36,194 nucleotides of DNA from an uncultured Verrucomicrobiota bacterium (lineage in GTDB: Bacteria > Verrucomicrobiota > Verrucomicrobiia > Verrucomicrobiales > Verrucomicrobiaceae). Position numbers and translations under genes: made by a program. A model generated the notes under the pieces. The model was not told the DNA's origin. It saw only the letters and a program-made list of their open reading frames with translations, and made no database searches. Where the stretch lies: assembly GCA_903848465.1 (NCBI GenBank), contig CAINGK010000174.1, forward strand, positions 1-36,194. The letters run 5' to 3'. This document shows, piece after piece, positions 16,562-25,472 of the stretch. Position 1 is the stretch's first letter, and each line of letters opens with the position of its first letter.

Positions 16562-16843
16562 ATGGCTGCCTCCAATGACCGCGCCCAGCTCGCCGTTCGT
16601 GTGACACCGAATGCGAAGAAATCCGAGTTCGCCGGCTGGACCGCCGATGAAAAAGGCCGCCCCGTGCTGCTGGTAAAGCTGCACGCCCCGCCCGTCGATG
16701 GCAAAGCCAACACCGAGCTCATCCGCTTCCTCGCCGAAGCCCTCGACTGCCCCAAAGGCCAGATCACCCTGCTGCGCGGAACTTCGAGCCGACAGAAGAC
16801 GGTGGAGATGCCTGCTGCGGTGCTTGAGCGGCTGTCGAAGTAA
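16562..16843 (+). CDS. DUF167 (YggU-family) protein
   Basis: The 93-residue protein matches DUF167: LAVRVTPNAKKSEFAGW near the N-terminus, then VKLHAPPVDGKANTELIRFLAEAL, GQITLLRGTSSRQKTVEM and a short helical end. This small alpha/beta protein family has no firm function. It starts 2 nt after the vWA gene stop (TGATCATG), so it belongs to the same operon and is its last gene. Confidence 0.92.
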   Translation: MAASNDRAQLAVRVTPNAKKSEFAGWTADEKGRPVLLVKLHAPPVDGKANTELIRFLAEALDCPKGQITLLRGTSSRQKTVEMPAAVLERLSK

Positions 16844-16851
16844 GCGCGTAA

Positions 16852-16910
16852 GTAGTGTGGGCAATCCTGCCCGCTGGACCTGGCCTTACGGGCAAGATTG
16901 CCCGTGCTAC
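16852..16910. repeat. REP-like hairpin between convergent genes
   Basis: The stretch from GTAGTGTGGG to CCCGTGCTAC folds into a 22-bp stem with a few G-T pairs and mismatches. Its inner arms are TGGGCAATCCTGCCCG-like against CGGGCAAGATTGCCC, and the loop is about 15 nt. It sits between two converging genes and could terminate both. The arm words are of a kind I associate with REP-like repeats found many times in related genomes. There is no second copy in this window. Confidence 0.65.
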
Positions 16911-16915
16911 TTTGC

Positions 16916-17509
16916 TCACCCTCTCGCCCGCTCCAGTAAATTCATCATCAGGAACGACAGCAGCAGCGCCAGTTGCTCACCTTCTTCTGCCGGGCCTTCC
17001 TGCGTCAATCCAAAGCGGCCTTCGAAAAAAGCGGGCTGCTTGGTCAGGCGCAGCGTGGGAGCCCCGGCTTCACCACGAGTAGCGACGTAGCTCGGGTGCA
17101 GCATGTAGCCTGAAAACATCCCCAACACGGGAATGCTGCTCACTAGGCCATCCAGCATTTTCGTCCATGGATTCGCCTCCTGAATCGCAAACGTCGGCGT
17201 CTGCGCACCCGGAGCAAAGACATCGTAATGCGCCCGCCACAGTGATTTCAATCCACGCCGGCCCACCGCACCCAGCACCTGCCCCGTGGGCGATTTAAAC
17301 GTATATCGCGCCGACCAGTCGATGATGCGGTCCGCCTCGATCGTCGCCAGCAGCGTCTGCCTCGTATCATCCGTGAACACCTCCACCTTCTCTTTGAAGC
17401 GAAACAGCTTCTGCTTCACGTAGCAGATCGTATTGCCGCCAGCATCTGTCACGTAGATCTGCGGCGACAACGCCAGGAGCTTGAAGCGAAAGGTGAGAGG
17501 GTAGTTCAT
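16916..17509 (-). CDS. LURP-one-related / scramblase-like protein
   Basis: The 197-residue protein has the tubby-like barrel pattern of LURP-one-related proteins (YxjI type): YVTDAGGNTICYVKQKLFRFKEKVEVF, then ATIEADRIIDWSARYTF, GQVLGAVGRRGLKSLWRAHYDV and FAIQEANPWTK. A hydrophobic segment (GLVSSIPVLGMFSGYML) follows, and the C-terminal end is helical. The bacterial function is unknown; the fold is associated with membrane lipids in other organisms. It stands apart from the forward operon and is 22 nt downstream of the Tm-1-like gene, so the two may share a transcript. Confidence 0.75.
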   Translation of the reverse strand: MNYPLTFRFKLLALSPQIYVTDAGGNTICYVKQKLFRFKEKVEVFTDDTRQTLLATIEADRIIDWSARYTFKSPTGQVLGAVGRRGLKSLWRAHYDVFAPGAQTPTFAIQEANPWTKMLDGLVSSIPVLGMFSGYMLHPSYVATRGEAGAPTLRLTKQPAFFEGRFGLTQEGPAEEGEQLALLLSFLMMNLLERARG

Positions 17510-17531
17510 GAGGCAGCCAGTGTGGCGTCAA

Positions 17532-18740
17532 TCATTTGGCTGGCAAGCTCTGAAGCAGCGCCTTGGCACACGCCGCCGCAAACTCCGGCGCATTGATCTC
17601 GCACTCCATCTCCACCAGCGGAATACCGGGCCGCAGGTGCTTGCGGATCGAGTCAAACAGCGCCGCATCAGCCTCTGCATCATAGAACGGCTTGCCCGCA
17701 GCGCTGATGATGCTGATCGCCTGCAGCGGCAGCAGCACCGTCACAGGGCTAGTGTAAGCATTCACCTTCTCTGCGAGGATGCGGCCCAGCTCCGCGCATT
17801 CAACGGCGTTAGTGCGCATCAGCGTGACCTGCGGATTGTGAATGTAGAAATTTCGTCCTTCAAACTTCGCGGGGACACTCGCACGCTCGCCGAAGTTCAC
17901 CATGTCGATACAACCCGGTGTCACGATGGCCGGAACTCCCACTTTGCCTGCCGCATCAAGCCGTGTTGGGCCTGCACCGAGGATGCCGCCCACGAGTTCA
18001 TCCGCCCATTCCGTGGTGGTGATGTCGAGCACGCCCGCAAACATCCCGCTTTCGATCAGCGACTCCATGATCTTGCCGCCCGTGCCGGTGGAGTGGAAAA
18101 CAAGCACCTCATACCCGGCATCTTCCAGCACCTGCTTCGCCCGGTTCACGCACTCGGTGGTGTTACCAAACATCGACGCGGCGATCAGCGGCTTGTCTTC
18201 TCCCGCAGGCACCGTGGTTTCCACCATGCCGCAGATCGCCCCCGCCGCACGGGCCAGCAGCACGCGGGAGATGCGGTTGATGCCGCTGACATCGACAATG
18301 CTGGGAAACATCACGATGTCCTTCGTGCCGACATACGGTGCCACATTCCCGGCGGCCAGCGTGGACACCATCACCTTCGGAAAACCGACCGGCAGTGCTC
18401 GCATCGCCGCCGTGCCGATGGCCGTGCCACCACCACCGCCGAGGGAGATGACGCCCTGCACCTTGCCACTGGCAGCCAAGGCCGATAAAAACGCTGCCGC
18501 CGCACCCGCCATGGCCGTCACCGCCTCGCCACGATCCTGACGCGCCATGAGGCCCGCGAGATCCACATTCCCCGCCGCCGCGATCTGCTCACGCGTCACA
18601 TCCGGCTTCACCTGCGGCACATCCCCGCTGCCGGTATCAATGAGAAGCGTCTGATGCCCGCGTGCGCGGATGATTTCCGCCACGTAAGCGTGTTCGTGAC
18701 CTTTGGTGTCGAGCGTGCCGAGAACTGCGATGGTTGCCAT
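17532..18740 (-). CDS. Tm-1-like ATP-binding (UPF0261) protein
   Basis: The 402 residues fit the UPF0261/Tm-1-like family along their whole length. Motifs include the N-terminal IAVLGTLDTKGHEHAYVAEII, the glycine-rich GVISLGGGGGTAIGTAAMRALP, MVSTLAAGNVAPYVGTKDI, and VFHSTGTGGKIMESLIESG. Known members bind ATP; the plant Tm-1 protein blocks a viral replicase, while the bacterial role is unclear. The ATG at 18738-18740 gives the standard start. Length is normal. It is divergent from the degraded toxin-antitoxin module. Confidence 0.92.
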   Translation of the reverse strand: MATIAVLGTLDTKGHEHAYVAEIIRARGHQTLLIDTGSGDVPQVKPDVTREQIAAAGNVDLAGLMARQDRGEAVTAMAGAAAAFLSALAASGKVQGVISLGGGGGTAIGTAAMRALPVGFPKVMVSTLAAGNVAPYVGTKDIVMFPSIVDVSGINRISRVLLARAAGAICGMVETTVPAGEDKPLIAASMFGNTTECVNRAKQVLEDAGYEVLVFHSTGTGGKIMESLIESGMFAGVLDITTTEWADELVGGILGAGPTRLDAAGKVGVPAIVTPGCIDMVNFGERASVPAKFEGRNFYIHNPQVTLMRTNAVECAELGRILAEKVNAYTSPVTVLLPLQAISIISAAGKPFYDAEADAALFDSIRKHLRPGIPLVEMECEINAPEFAAACAKALLQSLPAK

Positions 18741-18837
18741 GGTGGCAGGATAAAAGCCAGTGCCAGAAGAACAACAACCGTTTCACACCACCTCCTATCC
18801 GTGCTGCACCCGGCTTGACGGGCCAACTGTGGTCACC

Positions 18838-18869
18838 TTGACGAAAGCAGACGCGACCGTTATGGTCGC
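18838..18869 (+). promoter_or_regulatory. Promoter with palindromic operator of the degraded TA module
   Basis: TTGACG (18838-18843), a 17-nt spacer and TATGGT (18861-18866) form a promoter just 8 nt before the ATG at 18874. The -10 box lies inside an inverted repeat GCGACC-GTTAT-GGTCGC (18853-18869). This is the expected layout for an autoregulated toxin-antitoxin operon with a leaderless transcript. Confidence 0.55.
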
Positions 18870-18873
18870 ACTC

Positions 18874-19139
18874 ATGAGAACTGAAATTCTCGACCTGCTT
18901 GCCACAATGTCTGTGGAGGACATGCGTGAGCTGTATTGGGAATTGGAGTAACGCCTGAGTGCCACCAACTCTTTGGATGTGTCTAAAAACCTGAGGGCAA
19001 AGCGGCCATCACAGAGCTGTTGGAAGCGCGGTGGCAGCACTACCTGGAGCACCCTGAAACTGCTGTTCCATGGGAAGACATGCGGCAGCGTCTCCAGAAA
19101 AGAATGGCGGAGTGGAAAGCTGCCAGGCAGCCGCAATGA
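18874..19139 (+). pseudogene. Addiction-module antitoxin component, frameshifted
   Basis: The N-terminal part reads MRTEILDLLATMSVEDMRELYWELE and stops at a TAA (18949-18951). After a frame change the C-terminal half continues as AITELLEARWQHYLEHPETA and VPWEDMRQRLQKR, ending in TGA at 19137-19139. Together these match the two halves of the small 'putative addiction module component' family (ending LExRWxHHLxHPxxAVPWEDV), split by a frameshift and a short unmatched stretch. An upstream in-frame extension to 18760 would run through the promoter and is unlikely to be translated. Confidence 0.7.
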
Positions 19140-19252
19140 ATAAAGTCGTGGTCCTCACGGGCATGAAAGAAGACATCTTGTTTGGAAAGCTGAGAAAATC
19201 ATTTTTCTCGTTGATCGCTTCCCATCCAATTTTCCTCCCCCTCCGGCATTGA
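19136..19252 (+). pseudogene. RelE/ParE-like toxin, truncated
   Basis: A short frame starts MNKVVVLTGMKEDI, the usual opening of RelE/ParE-type toxins paired with this antitoxin family, then loses similarity and stops after 38 codons. Its ATG overlaps the antitoxin stop (ATGA). The catalytic C-terminal half is absent, so the module is dead. Confidence 0.55.
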
Positions 19253-19290
19253 ACCCGACGGATTCCTCGCCAAGTCAGGGGGTCCCACCC

Positions 19291-21678
19291 ATGTCCCAAG
19301 CCGTCTTCCGCTCCATCCCCCTCCGCGAACTCAACGCCGACCAGCTCCTCGATCTCTCGAAGCGCATGAAGCTCTCGCTCTCACGCGCCGACATGCTCGC
19401 CGTGCAGAAGATTTACAACGACGAGGGCCGCGAGCCCACGGACGTCGAAATGGAAGTCATCGCCCAGACCTGGAGCGAGCACTGCAAGCACCGCATCTTT
19501 GGCGCGAAGATTCAGCACACGCTCGATGGCAAGGAAGAGATCGTGGACGGTCTGTTCAAGACCTACATCCGCGCCGTGACGGAAGAGATTTGCAAAACCA
19601 AGCCCGACTTCGTGCTCGGTGCGTTTGAAGACAATGCAGGCTTCGTCCGCCTGGATGCCGACAAGGCCGTGTGCCTCAAGGTGGAAACGCACAACCACCC
19701 CAGCGCCATCGAACCCTATGCAGGTGCCAATACCGGCCTCGGCGGCGTGATCCGCGACATTCTCGGTGCCGGCAAAGGTGCCAAGCCGGTCGCCTCCATC
19801 GACGTCTTCTGCTTTGGCCCTCCCAACATCGAGCAGGAAGACATCAAGGCCAAGGACGTCATCCACCCCCTCGGCGTCATGCGTGGCGTGGTGCGCGGCG
19901 TGCGCGACTACGGCAACCGCATGGGCATCCCCACCGTCAATGGCGCGATCCAGTTTGACGACACCTTCATTTACAATCCCCTCGTCTTTTGCGGCACCGC
20001 CGGCATCATTCCCATCAAGGACATCGCCAAGGAAGTGAAGCCCGGCCACCTGCTCGTGGCTGCAGGTGGCCGCACCGGCAAGGACGGCCTCAAAGGCGCG
20101 ACCTTCTCTTCCGCATCGCTCACCACCGACTCCCACGAAGAAGACCAGACCGCCGTGCAGATCGGCAACCCCATTGAAGAAAAGAAGGCCGCCGACTTCG
20201 TGCTCGCCGCACGTGAGAAAGGCCTCATCCAGTTCGTCACCGACTGCGGTGCCGGTGGCTTCAGCTCGGCCGCAGGCGAAATGCTGCGCGAGACCGGCGG
20301 TGAAGTGTGGCTGGAAAACGCCCCGCTCAAAGCCCCCGACCTCGAAAGCTGGCAGGTCTTCATCAGCGAATCCCAGGAGCGCATGGTCATCGCCATCGAG
20401 GAAAAAGACCTCGCCGCCATGCACGAGCTCGCCGCCATTTACCAGACTGAGCTCTGCGTGCTGGCCAAAGCCGACGGCTCCCAGCGCCTCAAAGTCTCCC
20501 ACCACGGCACCATCGTCTGCGATCTCCACGTCACCGCGCTGCACGAGGCCCCGCGCCGCGAGATGAAGGCCAAATGGCGCACCCCGCCGTCCGTCAAGCC
20601 TGTCGTGCCTGTGCGTCCAGAATCCTGGACCGCCACGCTCAAGACCCTGCTCGCCGATTTCTCCATCGTCTCCCGTGAGCCGATCATCCGCGAATACGAC
20701 CACGAAGTACAGGGCAACACCGTCCTCAAGCCCCTCGCCGGTGCTTCAGGCGATGCCCCCCAGGACGGCAGCGTCATCCGCGTGGATGGCAGCCAGCAGC
20801 TCGTCGCCCTCGCCTGCGCCTTGCTCCCCGAGTGGGGCAAGACCGACCCGCATCTCATGGGCCGCGCCGTCGTCGATGAGTGCGTGCGCCAACTCGTCGC
20901 CATGGGTTCCAATCCCGACCGCATCGCCATCCTCGACAATTTCTGCATGGGCAATCCCGACAACGAGCGCGAGCTCGGTGCCCTCGTGGAATGCACCAAG
21001 GGCATGGCCAAAACCGCCATCGCCTACGCCGCCCCCTTCGTCTCCGGCAAGGACAGCTTCTACAACTACTTCATCACCGACGAAGGCCCCGTCTCCATCC
21101 CCGTCACACTGCTGCTCAGCGGCTTCGGCGTCGTGGAAGATGCCAAGCACGTCATCGGTGCCTCCCTGCGCCGCGTCGGCAGCAAGATCGCCATCCTCGG
21201 CAAAGCCAGCGCCGGTCTGCGCGGCAGCATCGTCGCCAAGTACACCCAAGGCATCGGCATGGACGCCGGCCCCGACTTCTGCGAAGTGGAAAGCCTCGCC
21301 GCCTACCGCCGCTACTTTGAACTCGTGAAGCAGGGCGCCGTTCTCAGCGCCCACGACATCGGCGAAGGCGGCCTCGCCGTTGCCCTGGCCGAAATGGCCT
21401 TCAGCGGCAAAGGCGGCCTCCGCATCGCCACCGACAAGATGCCCGCCCACGCCGGCCTCACCACCGCCGAACTCCTCTTCGGCGAAACCCCGGGCCGACT
21501 CCTCATCGAAATCGCCCCCGAACACGTCGCCGCCGCCACCACCGCCGGTCTCACCATCATCGGCGAATCCACCAGCGACCCCTACCTCAACATCTCCCAC
21601 AACGGCACCACACTGATCGATTGCCCGATTGATCAGCTCAAGCCTCTATGGAGAGACGGTTTGGTGAAGTATTATTGA
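19291..21678 (+). CDS. purL: Phosphoribosylformylglycinamidine synthase subunit PurL
   Basis: PurL catalyses the ATP-dependent conversion of FGAR to FGAM in purine synthesis, using ammonia from PurQ. The 795 residues include TWSEHCKHRIFGAKI (about 55-69), VETHNHPSAIEPYAGANTGLGGV, VGDYGNR-like VRDYGNRMGIPTVNGA, DCGAGGFSSAAGEM in the first half, and VSGKDSFYN and SAHDIGEGGLAVALAEM in the second. The frame is open from 19249, but the ATG at 19291 gives the family N-terminus. No purQ or purS is in the window. The length is that of the separate-subunit type, lacking a fused glutaminase. Confidence 0.95.
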   Translation: MSQAVFRSIPLRELNADQLLDLSKRMKLSLSRADMLAVQKIYNDEGREPTDVEMEVIAQTWSEHCKHRIFGAKIQHTLDGKEEIVDGLFKTYIRAVTEEICKTKPDFVLGAFEDNAGFVRLDADKAVCLKVETHNHPSAIEPYAGANTGLGGVIRDILGAGKGAKPVASIDVFCFGPPNIEQEDIKAKDVIHPLGVMRGVVRGVRDYGNRMGIPTVNGAIQFDDTFIYNPLVFCGTAGIIPIKDIAKEVKPGHLLVAAGGRTGKDGLKGATFSSASLTTDSHEEDQTAVQIGNPIEEKKAADFVLAAREKGLIQFVTDCGAGGFSSAAGEMLRETGGEVWLENAPLKAPDLESWQVFISESQERMVIAIEEKDLAAMHELAAIYQTELCVLAKADGSQRLKVSHHGTIVCDLHVTALHEAPRREMKAKWRTPPSVKPVVPVRPESWTATLKTLLADFSIVSREPIIREYDHEVQGNTVLKPLAGASGDAPQDGSVIRVDGSQQLVALACALLPEWGKTDPHLMGRAVVDECVRQLVAMGSNPDRIAILDNFCMGNPDNERELGALVECTKGMAKTAIAYAAPFVSGKDSFYNYFITDEGPVSIPVTLLLSGFGVVEDAKHVIGASLRRVGSKIAILGKASAGLRGSIVAKYTQGIGMDAGPDFCEVESLAAYRRYFELVKQGAVLSAHDIGEGGLAVALAEMAFSGKGGLRIATDKMPAHAGLTTAELLFGETPGRLLIEIAPEHVAAATTAGLTIIGESTSDPYLNISHNGTTLIDCPIDQLKPLWRDGLVKYY

Positions 21679-21695
21679 GACAGCTCAGTTTGCTT

Positions 21696-22283
21696 ATGAC
21701 CGCATTCTTCAAAGGGGCCATCATTATTGCAATGCTGGCCACTATCTCCCTGCATGCTGCGGATGTGGCCATGAAGACGGTCAGCATCGACGAGTTTTTT
21801 GCAGATCAACTGCAACCTCTGCCGCTTAAGCTCGACGTCCCGAAAGACTATATTCATGCCAAGGGTCTCGAGGTGGGCGAAAGCTACACCTACTGGATGC
21901 TGCCGCAGGCGATCAAGCCTGCCGCAGAAACCGGCGATCTCCCCCAGAGAGGTTACGTCTGGGGCAAGATCTCGCAGGATGTGGGCTATTTGGCAGAACA
22001 GAAAAAGTTTTCTAACGAGGACGGACTCAAAGCAGAACTGGCCGCGGCTGGTCATGAACTCGTAGCTCAAAAGAAGCGCAATGCAGGCGGCTTTGCCGTG
22101 ATTGCCTCCACTGTAAAATATAAGCTGGAGGACGGCACTCGACGCCTGATTTACTCGGCCTACATTGCCACCAACATCGAGACCAACTGCATTTTCCTTT
22201 CCTACAGTCCGCCCTCGGACTTCTCAAAAGAACAAGCGGAAAAAGTCTGGGACAGGATCATTGATTCAATCTCGAAGAAGTAG
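21696..22283 (+). CDS. Secreted hypothetical protein
   Basis: The 195-residue product starts MTAFFKGAIIIAMLATISLHAADVA, a good signal peptide with cleavage after HAA. The mature part is mixed alpha/beta: PLPLKLDVPKDYIHA, SYTYWMLP, GYVWGKISQDVGY, FAVIASTVKYKLEDGTRRLIYSAYIATN and a C-terminal DRIIDSISKK. The layout resembles small periplasmic proteins of unknown function. Starts upstream of 21696 lack a signal peptide. It lies 17 nt after purL and may be read from its transcript. Confidence 0.75.
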   Translation: MTAFFKGAIIIAMLATISLHAADVAMKTVSIDEFFADQLQPLPLKLDVPKDYIHAKGLEVGESYTYWMLPQAIKPAAETGDLPQRGYVWGKISQDVGYLAEQKKFSNEDGLKAELAAAGHELVAQKKRNAGGFAVIASTVKYKLEDGTRRLIYSAYIATNIETNCIFLSYSPPSDFSKEQAEKVWDRIIDSISKK

Positions 22284-22305
22284 GTTTTTTAGAGGATTTG
22301 AAGCA

Positions 22306-23290
22306 ATGTCCTCCCCACTCGCCCTCCTGAAATCCGCCGTGCTTATACTCGCGCTGGTCGTGCTGCCGATGGCGCTTTTCGGGCTGTGCTGCACGGTAAC
22401 GTGGCAGGGCAGGTTGTTCAGTGCGTCCGGCGGCATGCTCGGCCTTGGGCCGTTGCTGTGGTGCATCGGGCATGAGCGAGAGTCGCTGCTCCAGGAGTGG
22501 CTGGGAAAAAGCATACTCCTAGCGGGCATCGTGGGATTTGCGGTGGTGGGCTTGCGGGCACCGGATGGCCACACGGCTGAAAGTGCGCGGATTCACGCGC
22601 GCTACTCGACCAACAGCGGACGACCCACCCGCTGATCCGTTGGCAGCCTGCTGCCGGAGATCGATCAGATCCATCTGGGCTATGCGGCGGCGGTGGCCTT
22701 CGATCCCTTGCTCACTCAGCGGCAACGCACCGACTTGTCGGCGATGACGGATTCTATGTATGCCGAGATGGCCGCTGATGCTGACTTTACCGCCGTCGGT
22801 TCCGCTCTGTCGTCGATCTACCGCGAGATCAGCTTCGAGGATTTTCGCGACGGCCATTACTTCCACTACATTCCGGCGAATGTGGATCGCTGCAAGCCAA
22901 CCCCAGCACTGGTCTTTCTGCACGGCAGCGGCGGCAATTTCAAAGCCTACATCTGGCTACTGACAAAGATGGCCGATGAACTCGGCATCACCGTCATCGC
23001 TCCCAGCTTTGGCATGGGAAACTGGGAGAAACGGGGTGGCTATGAGACGATCACGCGCGCCATTGAGGACGCCGGAAAACATGCGGCCATTGATCCTGAC
23101 CAAATCCACCTCATGGGCCTCTCGAATGGTGGCAAAGGTTTGTGCCTGGCTGAATCAGCCGCCGGGCCGAAGTTCCGTTCACTGATTTTTCTCTCAGCAG
23201 TGTGGCATAACCGCATCCGTCCGCGCGAACTGGCCGCCCGTTTCCAGCAGCGCCGTATCCTGATCCTGTCAGGTGGCAGTGACCCGGCCT
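22306..23290 (+). pseudogene. Membrane alpha/beta hydrolase, broken by a stop codon and cut at 3' end
   Basis: The start ATG (22306) has an AGAGGA-type ribosome-binding site. The first 109 codons encode two membrane helices (LLKSAVLILALVVLPMALFGLCC; LGKSILLAGIVGFAVVGL) and stop at TGA (22633-22635). The same frame continues directly with SVGSLLPEIDQIHLGYAAAV, then an alpha/beta-hydrolase domain: LVFLHGSGGNFKAY (oxyanion), IAPSFGMGNW, and the nucleophile elbow HLMGLSNGG. After ILILSGGSDP (about 23286) the similarity ends and replication-protein sequence follows in frame. A single ancestral gene is the simplest reading. The Asp/His end of the catalytic triad is missing. Confidence 0.7.
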
Positions 23291-25305
23291 CACTAAATCC
23301 AGTGCAGTGCATGTTTGTCCCCTGCATATTCACAGGAGAGGACGAAATCCTAGACGGCCCGGAGCAAGGAAGTTTTTTCGCATCCCGCCCTTTCTGCGTG
23401 GCTGATATTGTTCACGAAGAAGGGGCAGGCACCGCGAAACCAAACGCAATCGCCCTCGCTGGAGACTCGGATGCTGATTTGCTCGCCGCCGGTCCCCCGG
23501 TTCCAGGGATCACGGAAAACGATGTGCTGGCCGCGCTTCAACATCTTGACCGGGAAATGGCGTACAGCGAATACATCAAGGTAGGATACTCCATTAAACA
23601 CCAGTTTGGAGAAGCTGGCCTTGACCTGTTTGACGGGTTCTTTTCCACCAGCACCAAATACGACGCACAAGAAACCGCCAAGTATTGGGAGGGGCTTAAT
23701 TGCAAGCGGCGCACCATCCGCGCTCTGTTTCGCGATGCACTTAAGGCTGGCTGGGATGGCGTGCTTGAAAGTGGTGACACGTGGCTTCCCAAGGGTGGCA
23801 CCCTTGCCGTTGCCACACTGGTTCAGCCCGTCCCGCTCTCCGCGTCACTGGCTCCGGTGAAACCATTCGATCCGGCATGGCTCCCGTCACCCTTCCGCCG
23901 GTGGGTTGCCGACATCGCCGAGCGCATGCAATGCCCGCCGGAGTTTCCCGCAGTGGCCGCCATGGTTGCACTTTCCAGTGTGGCAGGCAGGCGGTTTTGC
24001 ATCCAGCCCAAGCAGCATGATGAGGGGTACATCGAGTTCGCTCACCTGTGGGCAATGCTCATTGGCAATCCATCGCTGATGAAGTCTCCCTCCATGCAGG
24101 CGGCCATGCGCCCGCTGCGAGCGATGGAGAAGGAAGCGTTCCGGGTGTTTGACGAACTGGAGTACGACCGAAAGGCTGCCGAGATAGAAGCCAAGATCAA
24201 ACGCAGCACTCTCGAATCAGAGGCGAAGAAGGCAGCCAAGGCGGGTGCCCCCTTCGACTATGCCTCACTGATTGGGGAAGATGGAGAGTCATCACCGTGC
24301 CGCCGTTTCATTGTGAACAATGCCAGCATTGAGGCTCTTGGCGAAGTGCTGAAGGTGAATCAAACCGGCACCCTGCTTTATCAGGACGAGCTGGCAGGAT
24401 TGCTGGCAATGCTGGATAAAGACGGCAATCAAGACTTGCGCACATTCCTGCTCCAAGCATGGAGCGGCAAAGAAGGTTTTACGTTCGACCGCATTGGACG
24501 CGGCACCCGACGCATCGAAGCGTGTGCCCTGAGCGTTCTCGGCAGCATCCAGCCCGGCGTCATCGCGCATCACGTTTTGGCTGCCAATGGCACCAGTGCG
24601 GGCGCGGACGGGTTCATGCAGCGGTTCTCCCTCATGGTCTGGCCGGACATCAATCCGAGTTGGAAAGACATCGACCGTCCGCTTGACCAGCAAGCGGAGG
24701 AAACCGCAGCCGCAACGTTCCGCACGCTCGAAAACATGACACCCGAGGCACTGCTGGACATGGGCGCGAAGTCGGGCCGCGATGGTATCCCCACGTTCCA
24801 GTTCGCACAGGATGCGCAGAAGCGATTCAGCGAATGGCGGGAGGTGCTGGAGCATCGCTTGCGCAGTGGCACCATGGCACCGGCCTTTGAAGCTCATTTG
24901 GGCAAGTACCGGAAACTCGTTCCCGCCCTCGCTGTGCTCATTCATGTAGCCGAGGGGCAGCCTGGTTCCGTCGCTCTATCCGCACTGGAGCGTGCTCTTT
25001 CATTCGCAGACTGTCTGGAGAGCCACGCGGCCCGCCTCTATGGTTCCGGCGTCATGGCCGAGTGTGACGCCGCCAAAGCACTTCTCCAAAAGCTCCGCGC
25101 TGGCGACACCGGGCTGCCGGACAAGTTCACCGCACGCGAAGTGAAGCGCAGAGGCTGGACGCACCTCACACGCTCCGAGGAAGTGGAGGCAGCCTGCGAA
25201 CTGCTGGTGGATCACCATTGGCTCATTGCCACCCCGCAACCAACGACCGGCACCGGAGGCCGCCCGACAATGTTCTACACCCTGAACCCGCTGGCAAAAA
25301 AATGA
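22693..25305 (+). CDS. Hybrid open frame: hydrolase part fused to PriCT_2/DUF3987 replication protein
   Basis: The 870-codon frame has two unrelated parts. Residues 1-198 are the hydrolase fragment described at 22306-23290. From about residue 272 it is a mobile-element replication protein: a PriCT_2-like primase C-terminal region (GITENDVLAALQHL ... FDGFFSTSTKYD ... TIRALFRDALKAGWDG), then DUF3987 with a Walker-like LIGNPSLMKSPSM, LLYQDELAGLLAMLDK and LGSIQPGVI. A primase-polymerase head normally precedes PriCT_2 and is missing here. If the second part is expressed alone, the ATG at 23311 is a candidate start. Function would be helicase/primase action in element replication, now probably defunct. 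Confidence 0.7.
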   Translation: MAFDPLLTQRQRTDLSAMTDSMYAEMAADADFTAVGSALSSIYREISFEDFRDGHYFHYIPANVDRCKPTPALVFLHGSGGNFKAYIWLLTKMADELGITVIAPSFGMGNWEKRGGYETITRAIEDAGKHAAIDPDQIHLMGLSNGGKGLCLAESAAGPKFRSLIFLSAVWHNRIRPRELAARFQQRRILILSGGSDPASLNPVQCMFVPCIFTGEDEILDGPEQGSFFASRPFCVADIVHEEGAGTAKPNAIALAGDSDADLLAAGPPVPGITENDVLAALQHLDREMAYSEYIKVGYSIKHQFGEAGLDLFDGFFSTSTKYDAQETAKYWEGLNCKRRTIRALFRDALKAGWDGVLESGDTWLPKGGTLAVATLVQPVPLSASLAPVKPFDPAWLPSPFRRWVADIAERMQCPPEFPAVAAMVALSSVAGRRFCIQPKQHDEGYIEFAHLWAMLIGNPSLMKSPSMQAAMRPLRAMEKEAFRVFDELEYDRKAAEIEAKIKRSTLESEAKKAAKAGAPFDYASLIGEDGESSPCRRFIVNNASIEALGEVLKVNQTGTLLYQDELAGLLAMLDKDGNQDLRTFLLQAWSGKEGFTFDRIGRGTRRIEACALSVLGSIQPGVIAHHVLAANGTSAGADGFMQRFSLMVWPDINPSWKDIDRPLDQQAEETAAATFRTLENMTPEALLDMGAKSGRDGIPTFQFAQDAQKRFSEWREVLEHRLRSGTMAPAFEAHLGKYRKLVPALAVLIHVAEGQPGSVALSALERALSFADCLESHAARLYGSGVMAECDAAKALLQKLRAGDTGLPDKFTAREVKRRGWTHLTRSEEVEAACELLVDHHWLIATPQPTTGTGGRPTMFYTLNPLAKK

Positions 25306-25323
25306 GAAATCCCCTCCCCGTGA

Positions 25324-25366
25324 ACTGCCAAAACTGACGAAACCGGGTTTTGGCAGTTTTGGCAGT
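25324..25366 (+). repeat. Inverted 9-nt-period repeat / hairpin after the DUF3987 gene
   Basis: CTGCCAAAA and CTGACGAAA (25325-25342) face TTTTGGCAG twice (25348-25365). A perfect 13-bp stem forms between 25324-25336 and 25354-25366. It lies 19 nt after the stop codon and could end the transcript, though no T tract follows. It shares its layout with the structures at 32064-32427 and 33942-34017. Confidence 0.7.
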
Positions 25367-25472
25367 GCGTCCCATGCGTGAATCAGAAAAAGCGAAGCAT
25401 GACCGCTCCCCATCGAACAGACATATACATTTTATACATACCCACCCCCTGCGGAGTTCACGTTCGGGTGAG

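Noticed and set aside
18760..18951. A 63-residue protein starting at 18760
   Set aside because: The first 38 codons run through the predicted promoter and operator; only the part from 18874 matches the antitoxin family.
19381..20703. A 440-codon minus-strand frame
   Set aside because: It is antisense to purL, which is certain from its motifs. Long antisense frames are expected in GC-rich codons.
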